This document shows, piece by piece, positions 22,398-33,887 of a stretch of 64,000 nucleotides of DNA. The translations under genes and the position numbers were made by a program. Every line of letters starts with the position of its first letter. Positions within the stretch are counted from its first letter, which is position 1. A model generated the notes under the pieces. The model was not told the DNA's origin. It saw only the letters and a list, made by a program, of their open reading frames with translations, and made no database searches. This DNA comes from Kalaharituber pfeilii (taxonomy: Eukaryota; Ascomycota; Pezizomycetes; Pezizales; Pezizaceae): assembly GCA_015179045.1 (NCBI GenBank), contig WHUZ01000025.1, forward strand, positions 310,001 through 374,000. The letters are read 5' to 3'.

Positions 22398-25300
22398 AAT
22401 ATGTGAAACTCCGCCTGGTTCAGAGGTGATAGTTGCATTAACCATGAGCAGTTCTTAAGGTGGGGAAAGGTAAGCGTTGATCGTGTTCCCTGACTTGCTG
22501 TAAATAAATTTTCTACTGATTCTACGACCAAACTGGCAATTTTCTAGAATCTCTAAACCACCCAAGGGATTCTCGTACCATAAACAGCACATACTGCATA
22601 TTGATACCAGACGTGCCTCGGTTGTTCAGAAACCATCCCCAGTCTCATGTGCACAGCCTCTGCGCCGTCCCCCACTTTTCGGTTATTTGGAACACGGTTT
22701 ACCGGCTACAGTATGTAGTTCTTGTTAGCCTCTAGCTTAACGACAAGAAGCTTTTCGTCAAGCCAGGGTCTGGTTAGCCCTAACAATGGCCAGTCGGTAC
22801 ATCATTGCATTTGAAAAGTGAATTTGCCAACTGCGGGGTGATCATCTAATACATATATCAGTCTGGCTCCGATAGATAGCCCCAGATGAAGCGGGAGGAT
22901 ATTCCATTAAATTGGTACCCGCTCTGTTCTTCATTAAAGTATCTTGCGGGGCTCAAATATTAACAATCTAGTCAAAGTCATAGCCGACCAATCTCGAGCT
23001 GTTCAACGCTTTGATTCTCTCGATCCTCCGTGATTCGCCGGCAACATCTCTACCGATATTACTTGATACCCTCGGTATTTACTAATGATCAGTACATCGT
23101 TCCTCTATAGTGGATACCAATCTTGATGGCCGGCACTTTAGCTATCGGGTGAAGCCATGTGCAAAGGCACCACCAATCAAGCTCAAGGCTGCATTCATCA
23201 CAATGATACTAGCTTGTTTTTCAGCCCCGCCCGTGTTTTATCTGTTGGGCTTCTCTTTACCCCGCAAAATATCGTGAGATCGGAGCTACGCGGCTATGCG
23301 CAATGTATCCGGGATTCTCGTGAAAGCCTACGAAACCAGCGCCAGTCTAAAGTATGGAGGGACACTAATACATACGCTATCTCAATCTTATCAGCAAGGG
23401 AAATTGATAAGCAAATGTACGGAGGATTCTTGGCACCTGGGTAACTCTTGCATCACGTATCTCGGGGACCCAAGCCTATTGTGATAGAGTTATGACATTG
23501 CTATTTTCACAGGGCATACTTATCCCAAACGAACATATCAGATGTGTGCCGCTTGACACCACCAAGTCTTGGAACCATGTGGCTTGATGGTGTTGGTCCT
23601 CCCAGCATTCTTCCAAAACGGAAATGGCGATGGAGTTTGCCTCAACACTGATCATCGTCGCCAAATTCCAATCTTATCTCTTTATGCTCAATACAACTAG
23701 GGGTTAGTGATTATCACCATTATCGTGTTATCATTGAATAGTGATTGCTATCTGAAAAACATGAAGTGTTCATCACATTCAGTGTTATGAACGTTCCGCA
23801 ATCCGTTGGATCACGGGGAAATGCTTCCATGTGGTACAAACATGGAGATAATGATATGTGGTCAGGTTGACACAAGGATGAGAATTGCCCAGCCCTTTCA
23901 CCCTTTTTGTCATTGTGGAACTCGTCATTACAATTTGATGGTGAAGGCCTATTTAGAAAGTAAAGTGTGGATCTGGAGCTTTCAGTTGAATGCATCAACT
24001 GTCACGGAGAAGCTACCCAGCAATTTGAGGAGAGGAGGCACGGGTATGCGCGAATGCTACTAATCCTGCCTGTGTCCAAATCAAAGACCCTATTTTCTGC
24101 GCCTGTGAGACTAACTGCATTTCCCCAGAATTCGCTAACTCTCCGTCTTACGAATTTAGTGGATTGGTGGAACCTAGACCGATGATGGCGTCAAAGATTT
24201 TAGCGCGCGTCCTCGCCGCGTGTTTCACTGCCACTCAGCTAGAGTCTGGTCGGCGGCCGGGAGTCGTGCCAACCAGGCCATTGTGCTTCTACTGTTCTAG
24301 TCTGGTTGCTATGTACGGTTCCACTAGTTGGCTGGCTTGGTGTCAATCTTGGCGCTGCTAGGAGCATGCTAGATCCCCAAAATCTTGGGGAAATGTGAGT
24401 TCGGATTGCATAAGTCCTATATTTATTGGGCAACGCAAAGATTCCGAAATTCGGTGTGGGTCTTGCAGGGATTGGAGTTCCGTTGCATGTCCATGGGTGT
24501 AAGGTTTCGAAATTCCTCGAACTTACTACTTATTGGCGGTTGAACATTCGTCAGCTCGAGCCTCTCAGGCAAAAAAGTCAGAAAATACCTCAACTTGTAG
24601 TCTGAAAGGAAAGTCGCATTTCTGAAATCATTTGTTCACATTATTGTTGGGAAAATTTCACAGAAGGGGAACATAGCGCTCCAAGTGCGCCTGCTTATTG
24701 TCCTTGCCGCTCATCTTGCATGGCCATTATCCTGCTGGTGAACAGCAATGGATTTCTTGGCCGGCGGCACGGCTGAGTCTGCTCACATTGCATACAATCA
24801 GCAGATATTACGGCATCGAGGGTTCTTTGGGTCGGTTTGGGAGCTGCAACCGGAAGCAGTTCAATTGGAGATCGCAGGCAGAAACTACGGGACACCATCT
24901 ATTAATAATCTGCCGACAAAGATCCTGAACTGTTGAAAGCATACCCGATGGAAATGGAACAGACGTTGAAATTCGAGGGCACGTGCGAGAGTACGGAAAA
25001 TAATTCAAGGGAAAGAAATAAATTTCCTGAAAGATGCCGTTTGACTGTGTGGTCAGCAATATGTGCCCTGTAAGGCTCGTAACGGTTTCTTCCGGTCCCG
25101 GCGTCAAATTCCTTGTCAACTGGGGGCGCCCATGGACAAATCTGCAGCTGGTCCAAAGTTTTCCGGGTTTGTCCGATGTTGTGTATGAATGCCACACAGA
25201 CCTACCTAGGGCGACGGCAGTGGCAGCGGCAGCAAAAACCATGGCATGCTTCGGAATAGGCCATGTGGCTCGAAACCGCAATATCACATCTGATCGCAGT

Positions 25301-27372
25301 ATACGGCAGTATTTATGAGTCGACAAGAAAATATACTCCCCGGGTTTGTGTAGGAAAGGTTGAAGGCGCATGTGAAGTATAGGTAGAGTACAGGAAACTT
25401 TTTCTTGGTTCGGTTTTCTTGATGACCTTAGATAGGAAAACTAATTTCATGGATATTTTGTAGTTTTGATTGATTCAATATACCCCGGTATCTTTCGGGC
25501 GCTTTGGAGGGGTCTACAGACTTGTCTGGCGGTACAACCAAGCGGAAGAAAGAGTCATCACTAGCTCGAAGTGTTACAAGGGCATCACCGAGATACAAAT
25601 GCTCAGAAAGAAGGGCATGCCTCGCTCTGTCTGCTCATTCACCTCACCTCAGAGGAGAGGGATTGTTGGTTGCCTGTGTTGCTTGATATCTTTCTCCCTT
25701 TTCTCCTCATCTTTGCTCTTCTGGAAACTTCACCAGTCTGGGCGCTTTGCAGTGCATACAGACTAAGACTTTCCTTTCCAGGAGCACTGTACTTGAGACA
25801 TTGCATCGCAAGCTTTACGAAAGCTGTCCCAGACAACAGTGTGGACGATAGTGTGGGCGATTGCTATTGACGGTCGAGCGCCACTGTTCTCAGTCGTAGT
25901 GCTCCCTACTAATAACAGGTTACAGGGGTCCAGGTAGCTGCTGGATCCAGTTGGAATACGTTAATTAGCGAGACAAAGGGTAAAAGTCCCTACTGGTGCT
26001 TGTGAGTGTCACGGAGGTAAGGTAGCTGGATGCCTGAATGTTTCTTTGCCATGTTTTCTTTTTATCCCGTCCCTCGGTGTTATCGGGAACAAGTTATATG
26101 GAAAAATGTCCAGAAAAAAAGAAAATGGATTCAGGATTAAAGAAGTATATTTAGCTGCTTGTCTGGGGGGTGTATGGGCCTGCGCGACGAAGTGGGGCCG
26201 GGGGTAGCTGCGTGCAACAGGGATCTGCACTGGTGTTTTTTGTGCATTGAAGAGACTTCTAGGGATGCTGCTACCTTTGCTCACGTACTAACGTAACAGA
26301 CCAGGGTGCCAGGCAATACTGCTTCCTATTGAGGACCCAGACGGGAGTCAGGTAGAGGAGCGAGCAACGGAGAGAGGGAGACATGGGACCTGTGGGGAGG
26401 ACCACGGCGCGAATGCTGGGACTGCAGAGGTTTCATGTGCCAGTTCCAGTGGCATATAAGATGAGGCTATGTGCCAGTGGTAGACGGTTTGGATATTCCC
26501 CAAGTTCGTTCCATAACAGGCTTTTCTCTTCGAGTTCTTCTGCTTCATTGTCTTTGTTTGCAAACTGCCGTGCGCCTGTCTGCACATACCACGAGCATCC
26601 CGAGTACCATCTGCAAGCTTTAGCCCAGATCTGTCTTGCCGGCAAGAAACAGTACCTCCACAAGCTTTGCTTCGTCCGCCAGATACACACAAGCAGCACC
26701 ACAGCCGCAGCCGCAGCGTCGATACCGGCCACAGCCTCCCAACCCGATCTAAACTTGCTACTCACACCATTGCCGAACACAATGGCGCCACATGCTTCGG
26801 GCAGCCCCCCAAGGGCCATCTCCAGGAGGTTAGTACCATCTAGCACCATTTATGTTATTTTATTTTAATTTATCTTGTTTTATTTCTTTCTATTCTCCTT
26901 TGAGCTTGCTTGTTTGTTATGTGATGTTCATGTCACTTGTGTGCTGTCTACATTCCATGTCTCGGAACAAGAGGCATGGGCGAACGGGGCCAAGCAAAGC
27001 GACCGCAGGGCCGCTGAGGCTTCAGCAGTGCCGCTTATGCGGCTTGGTGGACACACAGACGCATACCCGCGGGCGCGCAGCAGCAGCACCCGATCCAACC
27101 GCGCCCTGCTGCTGTCCAGCTGAGCCTGCTCGTGTGCACGCCGCAGCTGAAGTCGGCAACTGCCTCCCGTTGCCCCCCCCCCCCCCCATCTTACCCCCCT
27201 TCCCTCGCCGTCCCCCCCTCTTAACCGTCCCTCCCCCGCCCCCCGCCCCCGCTGCCCTTTCTCTACCCTCCTGTTCGCCGTCCTCCATCTCTTGCACATC
27301 CCATCCATCCACAGCACAGAGCGACGATCAAGTCACACACACACAAGTTTGGTCAACAGCGACACAACTAAC
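22398..27372. other. Long gene-poor stretch and malic enzyme upstream region
   Basis: No complete gene is supported. Frames near 23157-23484, 23806-24185, 24808-25371 and 25470-25870 lack recognisable domains. The interval 26383-26828 holds an open frame with presequence-like text (see findings). The 27130-27300 part is C/T-rich, with a ~17-bp C-run at about 27174-27188, which resembles the pyrimidine-rich core promoter common upstream of highly expressed fungal genes. Confidence 0.4.
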
Positions 27373-29646
27373 ATGGCCCCCGATACCCGCAGTGCCTCTC
27401 CATACCCACCCTTCGACACATCATTCACGAATGACGTTAGGAAGCAACTCAAGATCCGCGGGTTGATCCCCCCCGTCGTAGAGAGCTTTGAGGTGCAAAA
27501 GAAGCGATGTGAGTTCCCACCCTCTGCCTAGCCGAGCCGAGGAAAACTATAACCGAATGGTATTCTATAAGCACAATTGCTAACGGAAGTCCGGTTTAGG
27601 TCTCGAACAAATCGCTGCAAAGACCACAACAATTGACAAATACATGTACTTGTCGAATTTGAGGAATACCAACACAGATCTGTTCTATAGGCTCCTGATT
27701 GACAACATGAAGGTGAGGGCATTCCTCTTTTCCTCCAGTCCTCATTTTTCTTTCGGCAGTTTCAGTAGCCTCGGCAATAGAGTTTCGCTGCTTTATTTCC
27801 GTCCATTGTGTTCGGGATTTATAGCGTTCCGATGCTGCATGTTTCCTTTAGCAAGATAAATTGAAAAGGAGGGCTCCTTCGGCAGACAATGGAAGCTAAC
27901 GTTACTGAGGAATATTAGGAAATTACCCCCTTGGTTTACACTCCAGTTGTCGGAGAGGCTTGCGTGAAGTGGTCGCACATCTACACACAACCAGAAGGTA
28001 AGAGCTCCTCAATTGTAGCTGCATCCCAGCTAGTTCTCCGCCCCTGTTCTCGTGCCCAGCTCCGCCCCAATTTTTAGTCCTCCGCTTAGTCCCGAGGTTT
28101 CCGGTGATGGATCGGGAGAACCGGACTTGGCAAAACGCTAACGCGGCTTCTCGGTCATTTGCAGGGCTCTATCTTTCGTGGTCGGATCGTGGCAACCTCC
28201 GCAGTGTTCTGGACAATTGGCCTGCGGAATCTGTCGACATTGTTGTTGTGACTGATGGCAGCCGTATCCTCGGTCTTGGTGACTTGGGAGTCAATGGGAT
28301 GGGTATCCCCGTTGGAAAGTTGGCTCTCTACATTGGTTGTGCTGGGATTGACCCAAGAAAGACCCTGCCCATCACTCTCGATCTCGGCACTAACAATGAG
28401 ACGAATTTGAGTGACCCAATGTACCTTGGCGCAAAGATGAAGAGAGTGAGTGAGGAGGAGGAGCTTGAATTTTTGGATGAGATGATGATTGCACTAAACG
28501 ACAAGTGGCCTGGGTAAGTTACATATGGTATGTCAATTTTCGAACGAGATGGTTGCTAATGAAAGAAATTTAGCCTCGTTGTTCAATTTGAAGATTTCAA
28601 GAACCCATTCCCATCTCTTGAGAGATACCGGAATACGTACACTGCCTTCAACGATGACATTCAAGGCACTGGCGCCGTCATCCTCGGTGGTGTCATGAGC
28701 GGTTTCCGCACCACTGGCATCCCTCTCAAGGAACACCGCCTCGTCTTCATGGGTGCTGGTTCTGCTGCGGTCGGTGTCGCCAGGCAAATTGTCGAGCTGT
28801 TCATCAAGAATGGCATGACCGAAGACGAAGCTCGCCGCAAGTTCTGGCTTGTTGACTCCAAGGGTCTCGTTACCAACGACCGAGGCGATCGCCTTGCGGA
28901 GCATAAAGTTTTCTTCTCTCGTGACGACAACAATGGCCAACAGTTCGAGACTTTAGAAGCGGTCGTGGATTACGTCAAGCCAACTGCGCTTATCGGTCTT
29001 TGCACAACTGGGGGTGTTTTCACTGAGAGCATCATCAAGAAGATGGCTACCATGAATGAGAGACCTATGATTTTCCCGTAAGTACCAACAGCCTTTTGTT
29101 TCATCGCTTGTGGAATGTAACTAATTTCCTCTGATTAGTCTCTCCAATCCCGTCCACAAGTCCGAGTGTACATTCGAGCAGGCGATGAAGTGGACCGATG
29201 GCAAGGTCATCTTTGCCTCCGGTTCTCCATTCCCAGCTTATACACACAACGGCGTTGAGCATGTTCCCGGTCAGGGCAACAACATGTACGTCTTCCCTGG
29301 GATTGGTCTCGGCGCCATTCTGTGCCAGACTACCCACATCACTCAAGACATGATCTATGCCTCCGCCGCTGGTCTTGCCAAGTCGTTGAATGAAGAGGAA
29401 AAGGCGAAGGGCTGGTTGTATCCAGATCTCCGTCGCATCCGCGAGGTCAGTGTGATTGTTGCTAGGGAGGTGATCCGCGCTGCGCAAGCCGGAAATCTCG
29501 ACCGTAAGAAGACTCTGCAAAAGCTGAACGACGAGGAGCTTGATGAGTTTATCCGAAAGTCGATGTATGATCCGACTGATCCAGTCGCGAGTCGCGTTCC
29601 CAGTGGATCGAGTAGCCCGGTCCAGGAGGAGCGTGGAAGGCTGTAG
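27373..29646 (+). CDS. Malic enzyme (malate dehydrogenase, decarboxylating)
   Basis: Six exons: 27373-27508, 27600-27712, 27919-27997, 28165-28513, 28574-29077 and 29139-29646. All junctions have GT..AG ends and keep frame, giving 562 residues, the usual malic enzyme size. The enzyme converts malate to pyruvate and CO2 with NAD(P)H formation. Visible family marks are YTPVVGEACVKW (catalytic Tyr about 90), VVVTDGSRILGLGDLG (136-151), the catalytic lysine region GIPVGKLALYIGCAGI, TLDLGTNNE, the metal-binding signature FNDDIQGTG (251-259), the Rossmann motif GAGSAAVG (286-293), LSNPVHKSE and FASGSPF. Cofactor preference is not decided here. The ATG context and 5' leader favour this start; an upstream exon could add a mitochondrial presequence. 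The nearest homologues are yeast Mae1-type enzymes, but the paralogue is not resolved. Confidence 0.95.
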
Positions 29647-32579
29647 AGAGAGGATGGGTAGTGAGCGAAGCAAATTAATATAGCCGGGTGTTGTCTTGGG
29701 GGTTGTCTTGGGGGTTGCGAGTTATGTCGTTCTCGGGAGTCGGAGATCGGAGGTGGAGGTGGAGAGATGTGCTTGTGAGGGAATTTCGGAGAGAAGTGCG
29801 ACGCGAAAAATCCGCGTAATGAATACCGGAACGAACCGGAGTCGGTTAGTTGTTATACCCGCCTTCCGTTTGTATGTGTGCATGTTGCTTTTGAGCGGAG
29901 AATATTTTGGTTCGTTTACCTTTGCTTCGAGCGGCTTTTTACTTTTTTCTTTCGCTTCGTTTCACAAAAGGGTCTTTATTGCAAGCACGGTTGTAATCTT
30001 TTTTATTCTGTTACGAAAAATTTTTTTGGTCCCTTTTACTACGATTAGAAAGAGATAGGGTGTAACATGTCGTTTTTATCATGGCTTATGCAAAGCTAGG
30101 GTCTCTTTTTTCATGTTATGGATGGGTTTATTTGTTTTCGTGGACAAAAAAAAAAAAATTCGACGAGATGAATTACTAGTATCGTTGAATATCGTTTCTG
30201 AAAATGTAATTCGTATGTGAGCCAAGGGGTGATGAAATACGTGAGTGGTGATGGTTCAACTCTAGCCAAACATATTATCCTGATTCGGTAATTGTGTAAG
30301 CGAAAATGTGAGTAGAGAGAAAAGGGGTGTGCATAGTCGTCAGATCCGGATGGGATGGCGGTGCAACCAGACTAATGGGATGGCTACGTTTGGATAGTCT
30401 AGTGAGGAACAAGGGGAGGAACATATTTTGCTAGAGGAAGAATGGAAATTGCACTCTAGATGATGTGATGTTCTTCTTGAAGTTGGAAAAATAATTTTTT
30501 TTTTTTTTTTTGTCGATATATGTGAAGCAGAAATACAGAGCCTTTTTCTTTTTTTCTTTTTTACTTTTTACTTTATCGATAACAGAAGAACAAGTTTTTA
30601 GCTGCGTGGCATATTCTATGTTGAATGCAGGGGGGGGATAGTTGAGGATTTGGATTGGAAGAATAAGTTCATGTGATGATTAGTAATATTTGAGGGTAAG
30701 TAATGGGGATGGGACAAGTTTACAGAAACCTGGAAACTGGACTTGACGGTTTTGTTTAGGGGTCGGGGGGTTGTGGGGGTTGTGATTTTTTTGGATTCTG
30801 GATTATATATATACAATGTCGGTGAGGAAGTATAAACTTGGCGAATTTGAGCGAATGCACTACGTGCGAGGTTTAGGGGGTTTCAAGTTGAATATTTTGG
30901 TTGGTTTTTTTTTTTTTGTTTTTTGTAACCTATGGGAAAGGCACGTATGGCAAAATAGCGGCAGGAGTAAGGGGGGAGGGTGGGGGGGCTTCATTTTCTA
31001 TACTAATCGCCGATAACCAACGCAAAATCACAAGACCAGTGCCACAGATCGTAGGGAAGTCATGGGAAACGTAAATGGCAATGTCCCGCGAGAAAAGGCT
31101 GGGTTTTTTTGGGAAAGTGGGGATCTGGGTTTTTTTTTTGGTACTGGATTGATTGATGGTACCCTGAAGGCGGTGTCTGCTGGGATAGATGAAGCAAGGG
31201 GGGAGTAGGAGGAGTTGGAGTGGGAGTCTGAAAGTTGGGTGATGGCTTTTGGAGTTTATCACGAATGGCGTTGTCGTTGATGTTTGTTTATTGGGAAGTC
31301 GAGAGTGGGGTTTTTTTTTTTTTTTTGCGGAATGGTGGGTTAGAGTTGGATTCGGGACTTAGGGTTTATGGGTTCAGGGTCCGCATTGATCGTGGGTGGG
31401 GCGTGGGGTTGTGGTTTAGGACACAGATGGACCGTGGTGCGTGGGCTTGCGGGAATTGTCTAAGTATGCATAGTTCTCATATTGTGTGTAAGCGGGGAGA
31501 TCGAGATCCTGGGGTAGGAATTTGACAGCGGGGGGGGAAACAAAGAGGGTAAAAACGAGGAAAGAAAAAAGAAAGGGAGGCATGCTAATACACTGTTTCA
31601 TCATCCCTCATTCCCGTTGCTGCCGGTGCCATCGACGGATAAGTAGATCGAATCTAGGGCACGCGATGTGCAGGTGCAGGGTGCCGGGGGTATCCTGGTG
31701 GTAAAGTCGCCAATAAGTGTAAATGGTGGGGGGAGGGGCGGTGGTGGTCGTGTGGGTAGGAAAATGAAAAGTTTCTTGCATATTTGGTTGGCGTGGGGGA
31801 CCGCTGTTATTTTGGATGGGATTACAAGTGCGTTGAGGTATCAATAGATTTTTTTTTTTTTGTGCTGGCTACGTCAATGAACATATACAGGAACTATAAC
31901 ATATATATATTCGAACGCTAATCTATAGCCCGTAGAACGAACTACTTGACAAAGTAGAGTGGGGGTCTGGCTTTGCAGTCATGTGACTGACCTGAGGGTT
32001 TTAGTCAGCGCCGACGGACTACTGAGTTCAGCAGGCAAAAATGACGTGCACAACCGTAACGTTTCTATAGATCCCAGGCTCAGCAGCAAGCAGAGTAATT
32101 TTCGAGACTACGACCACCTCGCCGGCAAATCACAGCAGCAGAGTGGAATTAGCTTCTGCAGCCGGATCTCCAGTTTGCAAAGTACGACGGAGTGGGCAAG
32201 AGAAGGGAAAGCTCACTGGGAGGTGGACGGTAAGGAGAGGAGGGAAGAGAGTTCGAGGTTGTACTGGTATACTGATAATCTCGCTTTCCAGACCCGTTTT
32301 CACCTTATCATCACCGTTCCGTACCACCCACCTCTCGTCCCTCTCCGACGTTCTATGTCGTCAACTTATGGCATCTAATTCCAGATATCTTACTGCTCCA
32401 GCCCGCACATCCTCTGCCATTGCAAACCTCGCGAGGAACCCGTAGAACAGCGTCGACCTTCAGCGACCACAGTATCGTCACGGAGGATTATAGTCCAACC
32501 TCTCATATTGGATCCTTAGGCGACCTGAGCTAATTGGGCAGGTGGAGGATTATTGGATATTTTGTCTTACTGGTTAAAC
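29647..32579. other. Intergenic, low-complexity
   Basis: This is the 3' region of the malic enzyme gene, then long G/T-rich low-complexity sequence with several T-runs (30490-30512, 31311-31326, 31850-31861) and an A-run at 30146-30158. No gene, RNA or element was recognised. Confidence 0.35.
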
Positions 32580-33887
32580 ATGCCGTTCCCGGCCTTATCC
32601 ACTATAACAGGTTCGAACTGTATTGCGACGTGGAATCCATCAACCTCGCAAGTGGTGTCACGAACTAGTAGCAAAATGCACGGCTTAGGACCCTCAAAGC
32701 GGGATGCACGCGGCGAACTTGTCCGGAGGACAGAATACTATGGAGATGCTATTACATACACTGGAACGTTTGTAGCGAAATCTACGGTGTGTCTCAACCT
32801 CATGGTTGATGCAAACCACTGCATCAAAGCGCAGTCGAATTCACCAGCAATTCGCCAGAGTGGAAATCTACTCCGATCCTCTGCAGCGGCGTCAGCGTGG
32901 GAAGAGGTCGGAAAAAGTACCTATCGTGTCTATGTGCGGTTTCGAAATTCGCAAACCAATGACTGGGAGAGACTCGTATATGAAGGTTCAGCAGTTCACA
33001 TCGGTGAAGGGTTGTTCCTGTCAGCCGTTCATATGTTCCACTGGTTTGTATCTTCGGGGTATGGTCCTAGAACACACAAGGCTGCAATTTATCTCCGAAG
33101 TGGGTCAGGTGATTTGGGGAGCCGCGGGGCTCCGGGGCTACTTTCAGAATCCATTGGGGCAGATATCCGGTGTGAGCCTGTCCAATGGCCAACTAGGATC
33201 CTCGCAGATTGCTTGACCCAAGGGTTCCCTGTCACAGGTGGACTCTTGGATGAGAGGTACACCGTTCCTGTTGAAGCTGACTTTGTGCTTCTCAAAGCAC
33301 GGCCCAAAAAATGGCTAGCAAGGTTGCGGCGTGAAGCACGGCCTTATGTGATCCCAGGGGGTCTGCGAGCTGACCCGGCGAGAGTCGATATTACTCTAGT
33401 GGGTGTTAATTCACAAGCCAAGTTTAATGACTACAAGAAATACGACCCACAGGTAAATACCCCGGAGCACTATAACGCAGTCACAGCCGCTCTCCTCCCT
33501 GACCACATCAGCTACTGTTCCACAGCGGAGGGAACCAAAGTAACGAGTAGGCCTACCACCTATCTCCTTGCAGGAGCAGGGACTGCTCCTGACGTACTCC
33601 GTTATCCCCTATCATCCTTGGAAGGAAGCAGCGGTAGTGGATTATACGATACCCAAACGAAACATCTGGTAGGCCTGCATTCCCGTTCCGAGGTGGATAA
33701 ACCGCCAAGATTACCTGGTGTGTTCACCAATTGGAGTGAGGAGAACCGTGGATTAGGAGTAGGGCTGGATGGGGAAACGTTCCGTCAGTTCATCGCAGCA
33801 GCCATCGTACCTGAACTGAGGGCAATAGGTCAGTGGGGATCTACCGTGATCTTCCTTGTGCTTTTGTTCAAGCGGACTCTAACCTAA
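32580..33887 (+). CDS. Trypsin-fold (chymotrypsin-like) serine protease-type protein
   Basis: A single-exon frame from the first ATG (32580) to a stop at 33887 encodes 435 residues. A chymotrypsin-like triad is visible in order and at plausible spacing: GSAVHIGEGLFLSAVHMF with His151, EADFVLL with Asp234, and LEGSSGSGLYD with Ser351 in a GxSGSG context followed by LVGLHS. Such proteins are S1/trypsin-like peptidase-domain proteins, often listed as hypothetical in fungi. There is no convincing secretion signal: the N-terminus is Ser/Thr-rich and only the last ~20 residues are hydrophobic (STVIFLVLLF), which could be a C-terminal membrane anchor. A 5' exon cannot be excluded because the frame is open upstream of the ATG. 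Substrate is unknown. Confidence 0.7.
   Translation: MPFPALSTITGSNCIATWNPSTSQVVSRTSSKMHGLGPSKRDARGELVRRTEYYGDAITYTGTFVAKSTVCLNLMVDANHCIKAQSNSPAIRQSGNLLRSSAAASAWEEVGKSTYRVYVRFRNSQTNDWERLVYEGSAVHIGEGLFLSAVHMFHWFVSSGYGPRTHKAAIYLRSGSGDLGSRGAPGLLSESIGADIRCEPVQWPTRILADCLTQGFPVTGGLLDERYTVPVEADFVLLKARPKKWLARLRREARPYVIPGGLRADPARVDITLVGVNSQAKFNDYKKYDPQVNTPEHYNAVTAALLPDHISYCSTAEGTKVTSRPTTYLLAGAGTAPDVLRYPLSSLEGSSGSGLYDTQTKHLVGLHSRSEVDKPPRLPGVFTNWSEENRGLGVGLDGETFRQFIAAAIVPELRAIGQWGSTVIFLVLLFKRTLT

Noticed and set aside
24808..25371. 187-residue minus-strand frame
   Set aside because: No domain, no codon pattern, overlaps other equally long frames on the plus strand.
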